This document shows positions 54,971-64,000 of a stretch of 64,000 nucleotides of DNA, piece after piece. Position 1 is the first letter of the stretch. Each line of letters starts with the position of its first letter. The translations under genes were made by a program, and so were the position numbers. The stretch is from Basidiobolus meristosporus CBS 931.73 (taxonomy: Eukaryota; Basidiobolomycota; Basidiobolomycetes; Basidiobolales; Basidiobolaceae): contig MCFE01000118.1 of assembly GCA_002104905.1 (NCBI GenBank), positions 98,658-162,657 of the forward strand, written 5' to 3'. The notes beneath the pieces were generated by a model that saw only the letters and a list, made by a program, of their open reading frames with translations, searched no databases and was not told where the DNA came from.

Positions 54971-57393
54971 CATCCTGAATAGTCTGACAGACAATTTTCA
55001 GGGCCTTGTATCAGCCCTAGTGTCCAGAACTGAAGATTTGACCTTAAATTATGTATATGGAAGGCTCCTGGATGAAGAATTAAGAAAATCAAGCGCCAAT
55101 AAGTAGGAAGAAGAAAATACTTTAATAAGCAATGATAACCAACAAAGAAGATACTCAAGACCTTTTAAAGGCAATAGCAACCTGTTTTGCCACTACTGCA
55201 ATAGGAAAGGACACACATCAGACTGGTGCTTCAAGAAGAGTGATAGTCAGCAAAAAAAGCCTGAATATGGAAATGCTGCAACAACTGAAGATAAACTATT
55301 CATATCTGCACTAAACACAACCACAAACAAGGATTCTCAGATGTGGTATACTGACTATAGAGCATCTCAACACTTTACACACCAAAAAGAACTTTCTACC
55401 TAATATCAAGAAACTCCAATCAAGAAGGTTTTCATGGGTGACAATAGAACACTTGATGCAGAGGGAGAAGAATCTATCCAAGTAAGCCTCAGAAGCAGGG
55501 AAGGAAGCCATAGAATGACCTTTAAAGAAGTACTCTATGTACCAGAAACAGCCAAGAACCTACTATCTGTAGGCAAAGCCACAGCAGAAGGACTCAGTTT
55601 CAACTTTGACAATTCTTGATGGAGGATCACAGATCAAGATGGCGCTCATATTGCTTTTGGTATCAGAGATCAGAATCTGTATGAGTTGACTTATATACTA
55701 TCATATCTGGAAGCCAATAAAAGTAACTTGAATGAAGAAATACAAAGGCTTTGGCACAGGAGATTTGGACACATCAATTTTGATTATTTGCAAAAAATGA
55801 TCAAAGATAAGCTAATTTCTGGATTAAGAGTTGCTCCCCAGCTAATTTGGAGCACTATGAAGCCTGCATATATGGGAAGCAAGCCAGACAACCAATCAAG
55901 AGCTCTGGAGTAATCAAAACCAAGAAAAAGTCAGATCTAAATCACTCAGATCTATGTGGACCTATGCAAAATTTGTCCTTAGGTGGGATGAGGTATTGAA
56001 CCACTTTATTTATGATTATACTGGATACATGTGTGTCTACCTTTTGGAGAGAAAGGAAGAAGCTCTGTCTAAGTTTAGGGAGTTTAACGCCATGGTGGAG
56101 AGAGAAACTGGCGAAAAAATCAAGAAAATATGCTCTGACAATGGTTGAGAATATACCTCAAAACTCTTCATCCACTTCTGCAAAATTTGTAGGATAAAGC
56201 AAGAGACTACTGTACCTGACTTCCCATAGCAAAATGAAGTAGAAGGATGTGGAAACAGATCAGTAATTGATATGGCAAGATCCACAATCCATGATCAAAA
56301 ATTATCCTATGATTTTAGGGTGGAGTCAGCTGTCACAGCTGTATAACATAGAAATAGAAGTTGTAACAGAATACTTTGTGACTATACTCCATTTGAAGAA
56401 TGGTATGGATACAGACCAAGTGCAGAACATCTAAGAATATTTGGGTGTACAGCATATGCCAAGAAACTGCCCAAAAATCAGTCAATATTTGAGCCAAATA
56501 GTGTAAAATGCATATTTTTGGGCAACTGCAAAGAGAGTAAAGCATACAGACTCTGCAATACCAAACCAAAGAAGCTAATCAAGTCCAGAGATTTTTTGAT
56601 TGATGAAAATTCATAATGTTTGCAAGAAATGACATTGGATGATGACAAAAATCCAATCCAAAGTCCACCAGTTTTCAGGATTAGATCAGAGCAAAACAAT
56701 GAAATTTTTTCACTCCATCGGACTCTATAACCATGGTTCAGCCTGAATCAGTGCCCAGGAATATCCTAGAGGTGATCATTTCAGTATCAAGAGCCTGGAG
56801 ATCCAACCAGTCAAGAAATAGACCAAACTGCTATATCAATGAGGGTACTAACTTAGCTTATACCTATCCACTCCATATTGATGAGCCACAGACTGTAAAG
56901 TGGCCCTGAATAGCCCTCAGACAAAGTTTTGGAGATCTGCAATGACTGAGGAATATCAGGCCCTTATGAAAAATCAAACTTGGGACTTGGTCAAATTACC
57001 AATCAACCAAAAATCAATTGGATGCAGATGTGTCTTCAAGACAAAATACAAGGCAGATAATACAATTGAAAGATATTAAGCATGACCTGTGTCCAAAGGA
57101 TACTCTCAAACCAAAGGACTAGACTATACTGAGACCTTTGCACCAGTAGCCAAGTTTAATTACATCAGATTGATATTGGCTATTGCAGCCAAATATAAGC
57201 TTTTTATACGTCAAATGGATGTAAAAACTGCATTTTTGAATGGAGAACTTGATGAGGATGTGTATATGGACCAGCCTGATGGGTGTGTTGACCAAGATAA
57301 CCCCCATTTGGTCTGCAAGCTTAAAAAGTCACTATATGGTCTCAAACAATCACCAAGAGCCAGGAATTGCAAGATAGATTCTTATTTGGAATC
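54971..57393 (+). pseudogene. Copia-A gag C-terminus to mid-RT (copy 5), decayed
   Basis: Recognisable in pieces: CCHC (CNRKGHTSDWC), protease region, LWHRRFGHINFDYLQKMIKD, integrase core fragments, SAEHLRIFGCTAYAKKLP, and RT in 57089-57397 ([20 protein letters not shown], then [19 protein letters not shown]). At least eight in-frame stops or shifts are present. Confidence 0.8.
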
Positions 57394-57405
57394 TTAGGGT
57401 TAGGG
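57394..57405 (+). repeat. Interstitial telomere repeat at the copia/LINE junction
   Basis: TTAGGGTTAGGG followed by a run of G, exactly between truncated copia-A RT and the LINE 3' end. Confidence 0.85.
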
Positions 57406-59370
57406 GGGGGGAGACAGTCACCAACAGGTGAAATCTTTATTTCAGTTGAAACAAAGAAGCCAGCGCTACTGTTGTAGCTTTGATACAAGAGTGTGTAGCT
57501 GAGGGGAATTTGTAGGTAAGTTAATAAGAAGTGATGATAGTTCTTCAGTGCTCAAGACACTGTTCAGTGGGAAGGGGGGTAGCAAGAGAGGCAAGAATGA
57601 CTTGTGATCAACATTAATGAGGGGAATGCAATAAGGATTGATATTCATCATAAAGTGAGTGTGCTGCTGCAGATATTGCTGCCAAAGGTCTGTCAAGTAC
57701 TTCAGGTAGGCCAGCTTGGGTTTTTCTGACTGCAGAATATACTGAGCAAACTTCTTGACTTCAGGATCTCCAAGTATAGTTCTCCAGCAGGAGCCAGGTG
57801 TTGTGTGGTGTGTTCTCTTCCAGGCCTTAATCAGTGGGTTGCTGCAGTTGTGAAGTCTGAGGTATAATCTGGTTCTAAGGTAGAGAAGTCTGATCTTATA
57901 GGGCATAAACCCAAAAGCACCAAGAATAGCATGTCTGTAGGGGCATTCAGGCAAATGAGGCAACAAGGAGGTAATGCACCATACTGCAAACTTGTCAAGC
58001 TTAGTGCAGTCTCTAGGAGTAAGAGAGAGAAGTGGTAAGCCAAATTCCAGGACAGTGAAGACAAACTGCTTGAGTAGAAGGAGGCAGCTGGGAGCTGAAG
58101 TTGTAGGAGGAGTAACAGCCAGTAGCTTGTGGAGTGCCTGTCTTGCCAGGATAATTCTCTTCTTCAGGTGTGCTCCAGAGTCTAGTCCAGTTGGAAGGAA
58201 AGGAAAGCCAAGATATGTAGCAGAAACCTGAGCAGGTAGAGTGGAGTTCTCCAAGTTGATGGGAGAGCCCAAAGGTACTGTCTTTGCAATGGAAAGCTGG
58301 AGATTATTCTTCTGCAGATACTGGTGGATGGTCTGGGAGTCTTGTTGCACATTGGAGGAGGATATTCTGATGTCATCAGCAAAGAGAGTAATCAGGCAGT
58401 CAGCTGAGAGTCTTGGGAAATCATTCAGGAAGATGGCAAACAGTATAGGACCAAGCACAGAGCCTTGAACCACTCCATTAGGAACTGAGAACACAGCTGA
58501 TTGCTCACTTGGGTGCAGAATTCTTGCTTGTGGATCCAGAAACAGAGACCTGACAAGGAGGGTGAGAGAGGTACTGGAGAAGCATTGCAACTTGGACCAA
58601 AGCAGATTTCTGTCAACTGAATCAAAGGCCTTGGTAATATCACACAGAACAGATGGATACTTGCACTGGAGAGAGTGATCTTGGCTAAGTATGACTGCAT
58701 ATTCCAAGGAGAGGCCAGGAACAAAGCCAAACTGTGCAGGATGAAACTTGAGGGAGTCAGAGTAGAGCTCCTGAGCAAGCAGAAGCTCAAACACCTTTCT
58801 GCAGGTGGGCAGCAGAGATATTGGCCTGTAGGAGCTAGGATCCAGGTGCTTTCCTTTACCCTTGTACAGTGGCAGAACATTTGCAAAGGACCATTCCTCA
58901 GGAGTAGAAAGCTGGGCTGAGCATTGCTGAAACAGTGGAAGCAGAAGTGCAGACATGGCCTTGGTACTAGTCTTCAGAAGCTCATAAGAGATTGTGTCCA
59001 CACCTGGAGCAGTAGAGTTGGGAAGCCTCTTGAGCACATTATGGATTCTCCTTTGATCAAGTGCAAGTGGGATGGGCAGAGTCTTGAAGTCAGGATGAAA
59101 GCCAGGAGTTGAGTACTGCTTTGTAGAGAAGAAGATGTTACCCAGCTGTTCTGTTGAAGGTAACTTCCTGGAAGAGGGCCTCATTGCCCTGTAGAGCCTT
59201 GATACTGTTCTTGTTATAGAGTTGGAAGATTGCAGAGGCAAAGAACTCATAATATGATCCCAGAGCTGAGTATGTAGAGTGTGGTGAATTGCCTTGGAGT
59301 GGTGTATGGCTGTTAGGAGGAGTTTCTCTGTTTTTGGGTTAGGGAAACTCAGGTAGCTTAGTTGCAGGGC
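57406..59370 (-). mobile_element. Telomere-associated non-LTR retrotransposon (LINE), 5'-truncated
   Basis: Minus-strand element whose 3' end (left) abuts TTAGGG repeats and whose truncated 5' end (right) abuts three more TTAGGG units at 59371. The RT frame stays open to the right-hand junction, so the copy is 5'-truncated and its endonuclease part is absent. There is no poly(A) tail; on the sense strand the 3' end reads ...GTCTCC, a C-run, then CCTAACCCTAA. Confidence 0.85.
57466..59367 (-). CDS. LINE reverse transcriptase (5'-truncated ORF)
   Basis: 594 residues from an internal ATG at 59250. The same frame stays open upstream to about 59367, adding a segment with LQLSYLSFPNPK and HTLHTQLWDHI. 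RT motifs: LPNSTAPGVDTISYELLK, NVLPLYKGKGKHLDPSSYRP, ISLLP, AQFGFVPGLSLEYAV, CDITKAFDSVDRNLLW (catalytic Asp), NGVVQGSVLGPILFAIFLND and LFADDIRISS (FADD box). The C-terminal part is the usual LINE thumb and linker region (LPECPYRHAILGAFGFMPYK). No stop or frameshift occurs in the RT, so the insertion is probably recent. The missing N-terminus would normally carry an endonuclease. Confidence 0.85.
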   Translation of the reverse strand: MQLSYLSFPNPKTEKLLLTAIHHSKAIHHTLHTQLWDHIMSSLPLQSSNSITRTVSRLYRAMRPSSRKLPSTEQLGNIFFSTKQYSTPGFHPDFKTLPIPLALDQRRIHNVLKRLPNSTAPGVDTISYELLKTSTKAMSALLLPLFQQCSAQLSTPEEWSFANVLPLYKGKGKHLDPSSYRPISLLPTCRKVFELLLAQELYSDSLKFHPAQFGFVPGLSLEYAVILSQDHSLQCKYPSVLCDITKAFDSVDRNLLWSKLQCFSSTSLTLLVRSLFLDPQARILHPSEQSAVFSVPNGVVQGSVLGPILFAIFLNDFPRLSADCLITLFADDIRISSSNVQQDSQTIHQYLQKNNLQLSIAKTVPLGSPINLENSTLPAQVSATYLGFPFLPTGLDSGAHLKKRIILARQALHKLLAVTPPTTSAPSCLLLLKQFVFTVLEFGLPLLSLTPRDCTKLDKFAVWCITSLLPHLPECPYRHAILGAFGFMPYKIRLLYLRTRLYLRLHNCSNPLIKAWKRTHHTTPGSCWRTILGDPEVKKFAQYILQSEKPKLAYLKYLTDLWQQYLQQHTHFMMNINPYCIPLINVDHKSFLPLLLPPFPLNSVLSTEELSSLLINLPTNSPQLHTLVSKLQQ

Positions 59371-59390
59371 TTAGGGTTAGGGTTAGGGGG
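59371..59390 (+). repeat. Interstitial telomere repeat between two LINE copies
   Basis: TTAGGG three times, then extra G. It separates the truncated 5' end of LINE copy 1 from the 3' end of LINE copy 2. Confidence 0.9.
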
Positions 59391-59463
59391 GATGATAATC
59401 ACCACAGGGTGAAATCTTTATTTAAATTGTAAATAAAGAAGCCAAGTTTAAATATGAATATCT
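59391..59463 (-). mobile_element. LINE copy 2: 3' end fragment of a related subfamily
   Basis: About 73 bp similar to the LINE 3' end but divergent (GATGATAATCACCACAGG versus GAGACAGTCACCAACAGG; shared GGTGAAATCTTTATTT and AAAGAAGCC). It is cut at 59463 by a copia-A LTR. Confidence 0.75.
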
Positions 59464-59812
59464 TGTTGTAAAAATTTGTATTTCCACCTAAATATTCACC
59501 TAACTTAGTCACTTAGATCATTACCTTCAAATCCTAGAAAATACTGACCAAATTCCTTGTTGGGATTTACTTAGAATATTTTCACCAAAATACCAGGTAC
59601 CCAGAACATGAAAATTCTCAAAGTTGTCCAAACAGCCCCAAACTTTGCACACATGTTCTTGGGACATTTCTTAACCTATTCTACATGTTTGTTATGCCAA
59701 GACCAGGTAAAAGTATAAATACTACTTTTACAATCAATAAATCATTAAGTGAAAACCACATAATCTACTTGTTCTCCAAATCACCTCCAATATCTTCAAG
59801 ACTCCTACAACA
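59464..59812 (+). repeat. Copia-A 5' LTR of copy 6
   Basis: Starts TGTTGTAAAAATTTG and ends CTCCTACAACA, 349 bp, with TATAAATAC near 59715 and AATAAATC near 59737. The left flank is LINE copy 2. Confidence 0.9.
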
Positions 59813-59824
59813 GGTTATGAGCCC
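59813..59824 (+). other. Copia-A primer-binding site (copy 6)
   Basis: GGTTATGAGCCC follows the LTR directly and is the exact complement of the GGGCUCAUAACC anticodon region of initiator tRNA-Met. The ATG within it (59817) opens the gag frame in this copy, nine codons before the likely true start at 59844. Confidence 0.8.
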
Positions 59825-59843
59825 CAAGCTGTCACTCTCTGCA

Positions 59844-60646
59844 ATGTCTATTACTGCTATTATTGGAATTTTTCCCTCTGCTGAGAAGTTGGATGGATCT
59901 AACTACCAAGTGTGGAAGGTGAAGATGCAGATGCTGCTACAAGAAAGAGGCCTTTGGGATATTGTCATGGGAGAAGAATGCCCTCCTAAAAACGTGGAAG
60001 AGGAAGCCTTAAAGTACCATAAGAAAGAACAAAGTGCCTTTAACTGCATTTGCCTTAATGTCAAGGACAAATTGCTAATTCAATGCTCAAGAGCAAAAAC
60101 GGCAAAGAATGCCTGGAAAGCATTAGAGGACACCTACCAGTCATGTTCATCTGCCAAGAAAATGTATCTGAGACAAAAATTATTTACTACAAAGATGCTG
60201 CCAGGAGAAGAAATGAAAAATCTAATTAACAGAATTACCCTGCTGGTAGATGAGATGGAATCTGTGGGCGTACCAACTACTGAAGAGGATGTGATAGTTA
60301 CCATCCTGAATAGCCTGACAGACAAGTTTCAGGGCCTTGTATCAGCCCTAGAGTCCAGAACTGAAGATTTGACCTTTATTACGTATATGGAAGGCTCCTG
60401 GATGAAGAATTAAGAAAATCAAGCGCCAATAAGAAGGAAGAAGAAAATGCTTTAATAAGCAATGACAACCAACAAAGGAGGTACCCAAGACCCTACAAAG
60501 GCAACAGCAACCTATTTTGCAACTACTGCAAAAGGAAAGGACACACATCAGACCGGTGTCTCAAAAAGAGAGATTATCAGCAAAAGAAGCCTGAATATGG
60601 AAATACTGCAACAACTGAAGATAGACTATTCATATCTGCACTAAAT
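59844..60646 (+). pseudogene. Copia-A gag with zinc knuckle (copy 6), one frameshift
   Basis: Start chosen at ATG 59844 because copy 5 has a stop after the upstream ATG. It contains FPSAEKLDGSNYQVWKVKMQ, the UBN2-type gag region (AWKALEDTYQSC, LPGEEMKNLINRITLLVDEM, SLTDKFQGLVSALESR) and, after a one-base deletion near 60373, the CCHC knuckle CNYCKRKGHTSDRC. Gag forms the particle and binds the RNA. The downstream frame continues without a stop into protease. Confidence 0.85.
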
Positions 60647-62155
60647 ATGACCACAAACAAGGATTCTCAGACATGGTATATTGACTCTGGAGCTTCTCAA
60701 CACTTTACACACCAAAAAGAACTTTTTACCCAATATCAAGAAATTCCAATTAAGAAGGTTTTCATGGGTGACAATAGAACACTTGATGCAGTGGGAGAAG
60801 GAACTATCCAAGTAAACCTTAGAAGCAGTAAAGGAAGCCATACACTGACCTTTAATGAAGTATTCTATGTACCAGAAATAACCAAGAACCTACTCTCTGT
60901 AAGCAAGGCCACAGCAGAAGGACTCAGTTTCAGTTTTGACAATTCTGGATGCAGGATCACTGATCAAAATGGTGCTCATATTGCTTTGGGCATCAGAGGT
61001 CAGAATCTATACAAGTTGACTTATATTCCATCATACTTGAAGGCCAATATAAGTAACTTAAATGAAGAAACACCAATGCTTTGGCACAGGAGATTTGGAC
61101 ACATCAATTTTGATTATTTGCGTAAAATGATCAAAGATCAGCTAATTTCTGGAGTGAAAATTGCTCCCCCAGCTAATTCGGAGCACTGTGAAGCCTGCAT
61201 ATATGGGAAACAAGCCAGACAATCGTTCAAAAGCTCTGGGTTAATCAAAACTAAGAAAAAATTAGATCTAATTCACTCAGATCTGTGTGGACCTATGCAA
61301 AATTTATCATTAGGCAGGATGAAGTATTTAATCACTTTTATTGATGATTATACAAGATACACATGGGTCTACTTCATGGAGAGAAAGGAAGAAGCTCCGT
61401 CTACGCTCAGGGAGTTTAAAGCCATGGTGGAGAGAGAAACTGGTGAAAAAATCAAGAAAATACGCTCTGACAATAGTGGAGAATATACCTCAAAACTCTT
61501 CATCCACTTCTGCAAAATTCATGGGATAAAGCAAGAGACTACTGTACCATACTCCCCACAGCAAAATGGAGTAGCAGAACAAGCTAACAGATCAATAACT
61601 GATATAGCAAGATCCATGATCCATGATCAAAAATTATCCTATGATTTTTGGGCGGAATCAGTTGCCACTGCCGTATGCCTTAAAAATAGGAGTTATAACA
61701 GAATACTTCATGATTCTACTCCATTTGAAGCATGGTATGGATACAGACCAAGTGCAGAACATCTAAGAATATTTGGGTGTACAGCATATGCCAAAAAACT
61801 GGCTGGAAATCAGTCAAAATTTGAGCCAAAAAGTGTAAAATGCATATTTTTGGGCTACTGCAATGAGAGTAAGGCAAACAGACTCTACAATACCAAAGCA
61901 AAGAAGCTTATCAAGTCCAGGGATGTGTTGTTTGATGAAAATTCAAAATTTTCACAAAAAATGACATCAGATAATGACAAAAATATGATCTCAAGTCCAC
62001 CAATTGTCACAATTGAATCAGAGCAAAACAATGAAAATTTTTCCACTCCAGAGGACTCTACAACCATGGTTCAGCCAGAATCAGTGCCCAGGAATATCCC
62101 AGAAGTGATCATTCCAGTATCAAATGCCCCGGAGATCCAATTGGACAAGAAATAG
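60647..62155 (+). pseudogene. Copia-A protease and integrase (copy 6)
   Basis: 502 open residues: protease (WYIDSGASQHFTHQ), the pre-integrase HHCC zinc domain (LWHRRFGHINFDYLRKM ... CEACIYGKQ), and the integrase core with D (LDLIHSDLCGPM), D (KKIRSDNSGEYTS; Ser where Gly is usual) and E (SPQQNGVAEQANRS). The C-terminal GKR-like region has YNTKAKKLIKSRDVLFDENS. The frame ends through an inserted base near 62128 and pol continues in the next frame. Confidence 0.9.
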
Positions 62156-63788
62156 CCCAAATTACTATATCAATGAGGGTACAAACTTAGCCTATGCCTA
62201 TTCAGTCCATGTTGATGAACCCCAGACTGTAAAAGAGGCCCTAAATAGCCCTCAGACAAAGTTTTGGAGATCTGCAATGACTGAGGAATATCAGGCACTG
62301 ATGGAAAATCAAACTTGGGACTTGGTCAAATTACCAATTAACCAAAAATCAATTGGATGCAGATGTGTCTTCAAGACAAAATACAAGGCTGATGGTACAA
62401 TTGAAAGATACAAAGCAAGACTTGTAGCCAAAGGATACTCTCAAACAAAAGGACTTGACTATACTGAGACCTTTGCACCGGTAGCCAAGTTTAATTCCAT
62501 CAGACTAATTTTGGCTATTGCAGCAAAATATAAGTTTTTTATTCATCAAATGGATGTAAAAACTGCATTTTTGAATGGAGAACTTGATGAGGACGTGTAT
62601 ATGAACCAGCCTGATGGGTTTGTTGACCAAAATAACCCCCATCTGGTCTGCAAGCTTAAAAAGTCACTATATGGTCTCCAACATTCACCAAGAGCCTGGA
62701 ATTGCAAGATAGATTCTTATTTGGAATCCTTGAGTTTCAAAAGAAGTAATGCTGACTATAGTATATACTATAAGCCAGATAGAGCAAATCCAGTTCTATT
62801 AGCTCTATATGTGGATGATCTTATTATAGCCGCCAATAACCTAGAAACACTGGAAGAGACTAAATCCAGCCTATCTAAGGAGTTCAAGATGTCTGATTTA
62901 GGAGAACTTAGTTACTATTTAGGGATTAAGTTCTCCATAGACAGAAGTACCCAGACTATTACCCTAAGCCAATCCAAGTATATTCAAGATATACTAAAGA
63001 AGTACAAAATGGAAGACTGTAAACCGGCAGCTACCCCAATGGAGACAAACCTTAACTTGGTCAAAACTCAACCAAATCAAGAGAGCTTGGTGCCATCTGA
63101 AAGCCCTGACTTTCCTTATTAATCTATGGTCGGCAGTCTGATGTATATCATGCTTGGAACACGTCCAGATATCTCATATTCAGTGGGAGTTGTCAGCCAA
63201 CATAATCAGAATTATGGATCTGATCATATTGCAGCAGTTAAGCGGATTTTTAGATACCTAAAAGGAACTGCTGATATCTGCTTAAGATACACTTATAAGG
63301 ATTCAGAACAGGATCTTGTGGGATACTCTGATGCTGATTGGGGACAAAATTTAGAAGACAGAAGATCCACCACAGGATACACCTTTCTTTACTGTAAAGG
63401 AGCCATTTCATGGAATTCAAGAAAGCAACCAACCGTAGCACTTTCCACCACAGAGGCAGAGTATATGGCAGCCTGTGAAGCTACAAAAGAAGCAATGTGG
63501 TTAAGAAAGCTCTTTACAGATTTAGGCCTATGTCAAAAAACGCCTATTACTTTATTTCAAGATAATCAAGGATGTATACAATTAGGTAGAAATCCAACTT
63601 TTCATGCTAGAACCAAGCACATAGATATTAGACATCATTTCATATGTGAAGCTATAGAGAATAACTTAGTTAGCTTAGTTTACTGTCCTACAGATGAAAT
63701 GATTGCAGACATATTTACCAAACCATTAGCTAGAGACAAGTTTGAATATCTTAGGTCAAAATTAGGACTAGTCAGTATGAACATTTAG
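62124..63788 (+). pseudogene. Copia-A reverse transcriptase and RNase H (copy 6), one stop
   Basis: RT has [55 protein letters not shown] and YVDDLIIAANN (catalytic pair intact). A TAA at 63120-63122 replaces the CAA seen in copy 4. After it, 63126-63788 has the linker MLGTRPDISYSVGVVSQHNQ and RNase H (YSDADWGQNLEDRRSTTGYT, then ALSTTEAEYMAACEAT), ending at the normal pol stop (IADIFTKPLARDKFEYLRSK near the end). Confidence 0.9.
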
Positions 63789-63800
63789 CTGAGTGGGAGT

Positions 63801-63801
<1 letters not shown>

Positions 63802-63838
<37 letters not shown>

Positions 63839-64000
63839 GGTTAGGGTTAGGGTTAGGGTTAGGGTTAGGGTTAGGGTTAGGGTTAGGGTTAGGGTTAGGG
63901 TTAGGGTTAGGGTTAGGGTTAGGGTTAGGGTTAGGGTTAGGGTTAGGGTTAGGGTTAGGGTTAGGGTTAGGGTTAGGGTTAGGGTTAGGGTTAGGGTTAG
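63802..64000 (+). repeat. Terminal telomere, (TTAGGG)n
   Basis: About 33 units of TTAGGG with one variant TTTAGGG near 63816, running to the end of the window with the G-rich strand 3' outward. Telomere sequence begins after GAGTGGGAGTG, i.e. one to three bases inside the copia-A 3' LTR that starts TGTTGTAA in other copies. Confidence 0.95.

Larger units (their letters stand above)
53457..57393 (+). mobile_element. Copia-A copy 5: 5' LTR, gag and pol to mid-RT, truncated
   Basis: Contains 5' LTR, primer-binding site, gag (interrupted by a solo LTR), protease, integrase and the first half of RT, ending mid-gene in [20 protein letters not shown]. There it is replaced by TTAGGG repeats and a LINE. 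Many stops and frameshifts; the protease motif is altered (DYRASQ instead of DSGASQ). RNase H and the 3' LTR are missing. Confidence 0.85.
59464..63802 (+). mobile_element. Copia-A copy 6: nearly complete, capped by the telomere
   Basis: 5' LTR, primer-binding site, gag, protease, integrase, RT and RNase H are all present, and the element ends at the first bases of its 3' LTR, where terminal TTAGGG repeats begin. Only three coding lesions were found: a frameshift near 60373, a frameshift near 62128 and a stop at 63120-63122. It is the best-preserved copy in the window. Confidence 0.9.

Overview
This window is the right-hand end of a fungal chromosome. It finishes in about 200 bases of TTAGGG repeats, and between its repeat-rich flanks lies a compact gene island of intron-bearing nuclear genes. 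Short introns (mostly 50-95 nt) with GTAAGT/GTATGT-type donors, TTAGGG telomeres, Ty1/copia, Ty3/gypsy, Harbinger and TNP2/Plavaka-type elements suggest a filamentous fungus, probably a basidiomycete. The species cannot be named from the sequence alone.

Layout. (1) 1-29.4 kb is an AT-rich mosaic of nested, broken transposable elements. It holds a minus-strand Ty3/gypsy element running off the left edge and a minus-strand copia element (family B) split into two parts by about 6.5 kb containing a decayed TNP2/Plavaka-like DNA transposon and a 0.73-kb foldback hairpin. It also holds a second gypsy relic, two inverted Harbinger copies around a 73-bp minisatellite, and several copies of a second copia family (A). 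(2) 29.4-46.6 kb is the gene island: ISD11/LYRM4, a REEP/HVA22 membrane-shaping protein, a RABL3-type GTPase, a HIT-fold phosphorylase-like protein (DUF4922-like), a coiled-coil protein of unknown function, a Whi5/Nrm1-like S/TP-rich protein and a PHD-ePHD chromatin reader. I rebuilt exon structures by hand for five of these; all junctions keep frame. (3) 46.6-52.7 kb is gene-poor with no recognisable gene. (4) 52.7-64 kb is subtelomeric. Truncated retroelements alternate with interstitial telomere repeats and 5'-truncated non-LTR elements (LINEs) whose 3' ends abut TTAGGG repeats. Two of the LINE fragments are interrupted by copia-A elements, and the last copia-A runs directly into the terminal telomere.

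Most notable is the subtelomere. At three places (about 52970, 57394 and 59371) a truncated sequence is followed by TTAGGG units, or a remnant of one, and then the 3' end of a LINE in minus orientation. That geometry is expected if the LINE reverse-transcribes directly onto the G-rich 3' strand of a chromosome end. Read left to right, the region looks like a record of breakage, telomere addition, LINE landing and copia insertion. Copia-A and copia-B also share a primer-binding site complementary to the anticodon region of initiator tRNA-Met, as in Drosophila copia.
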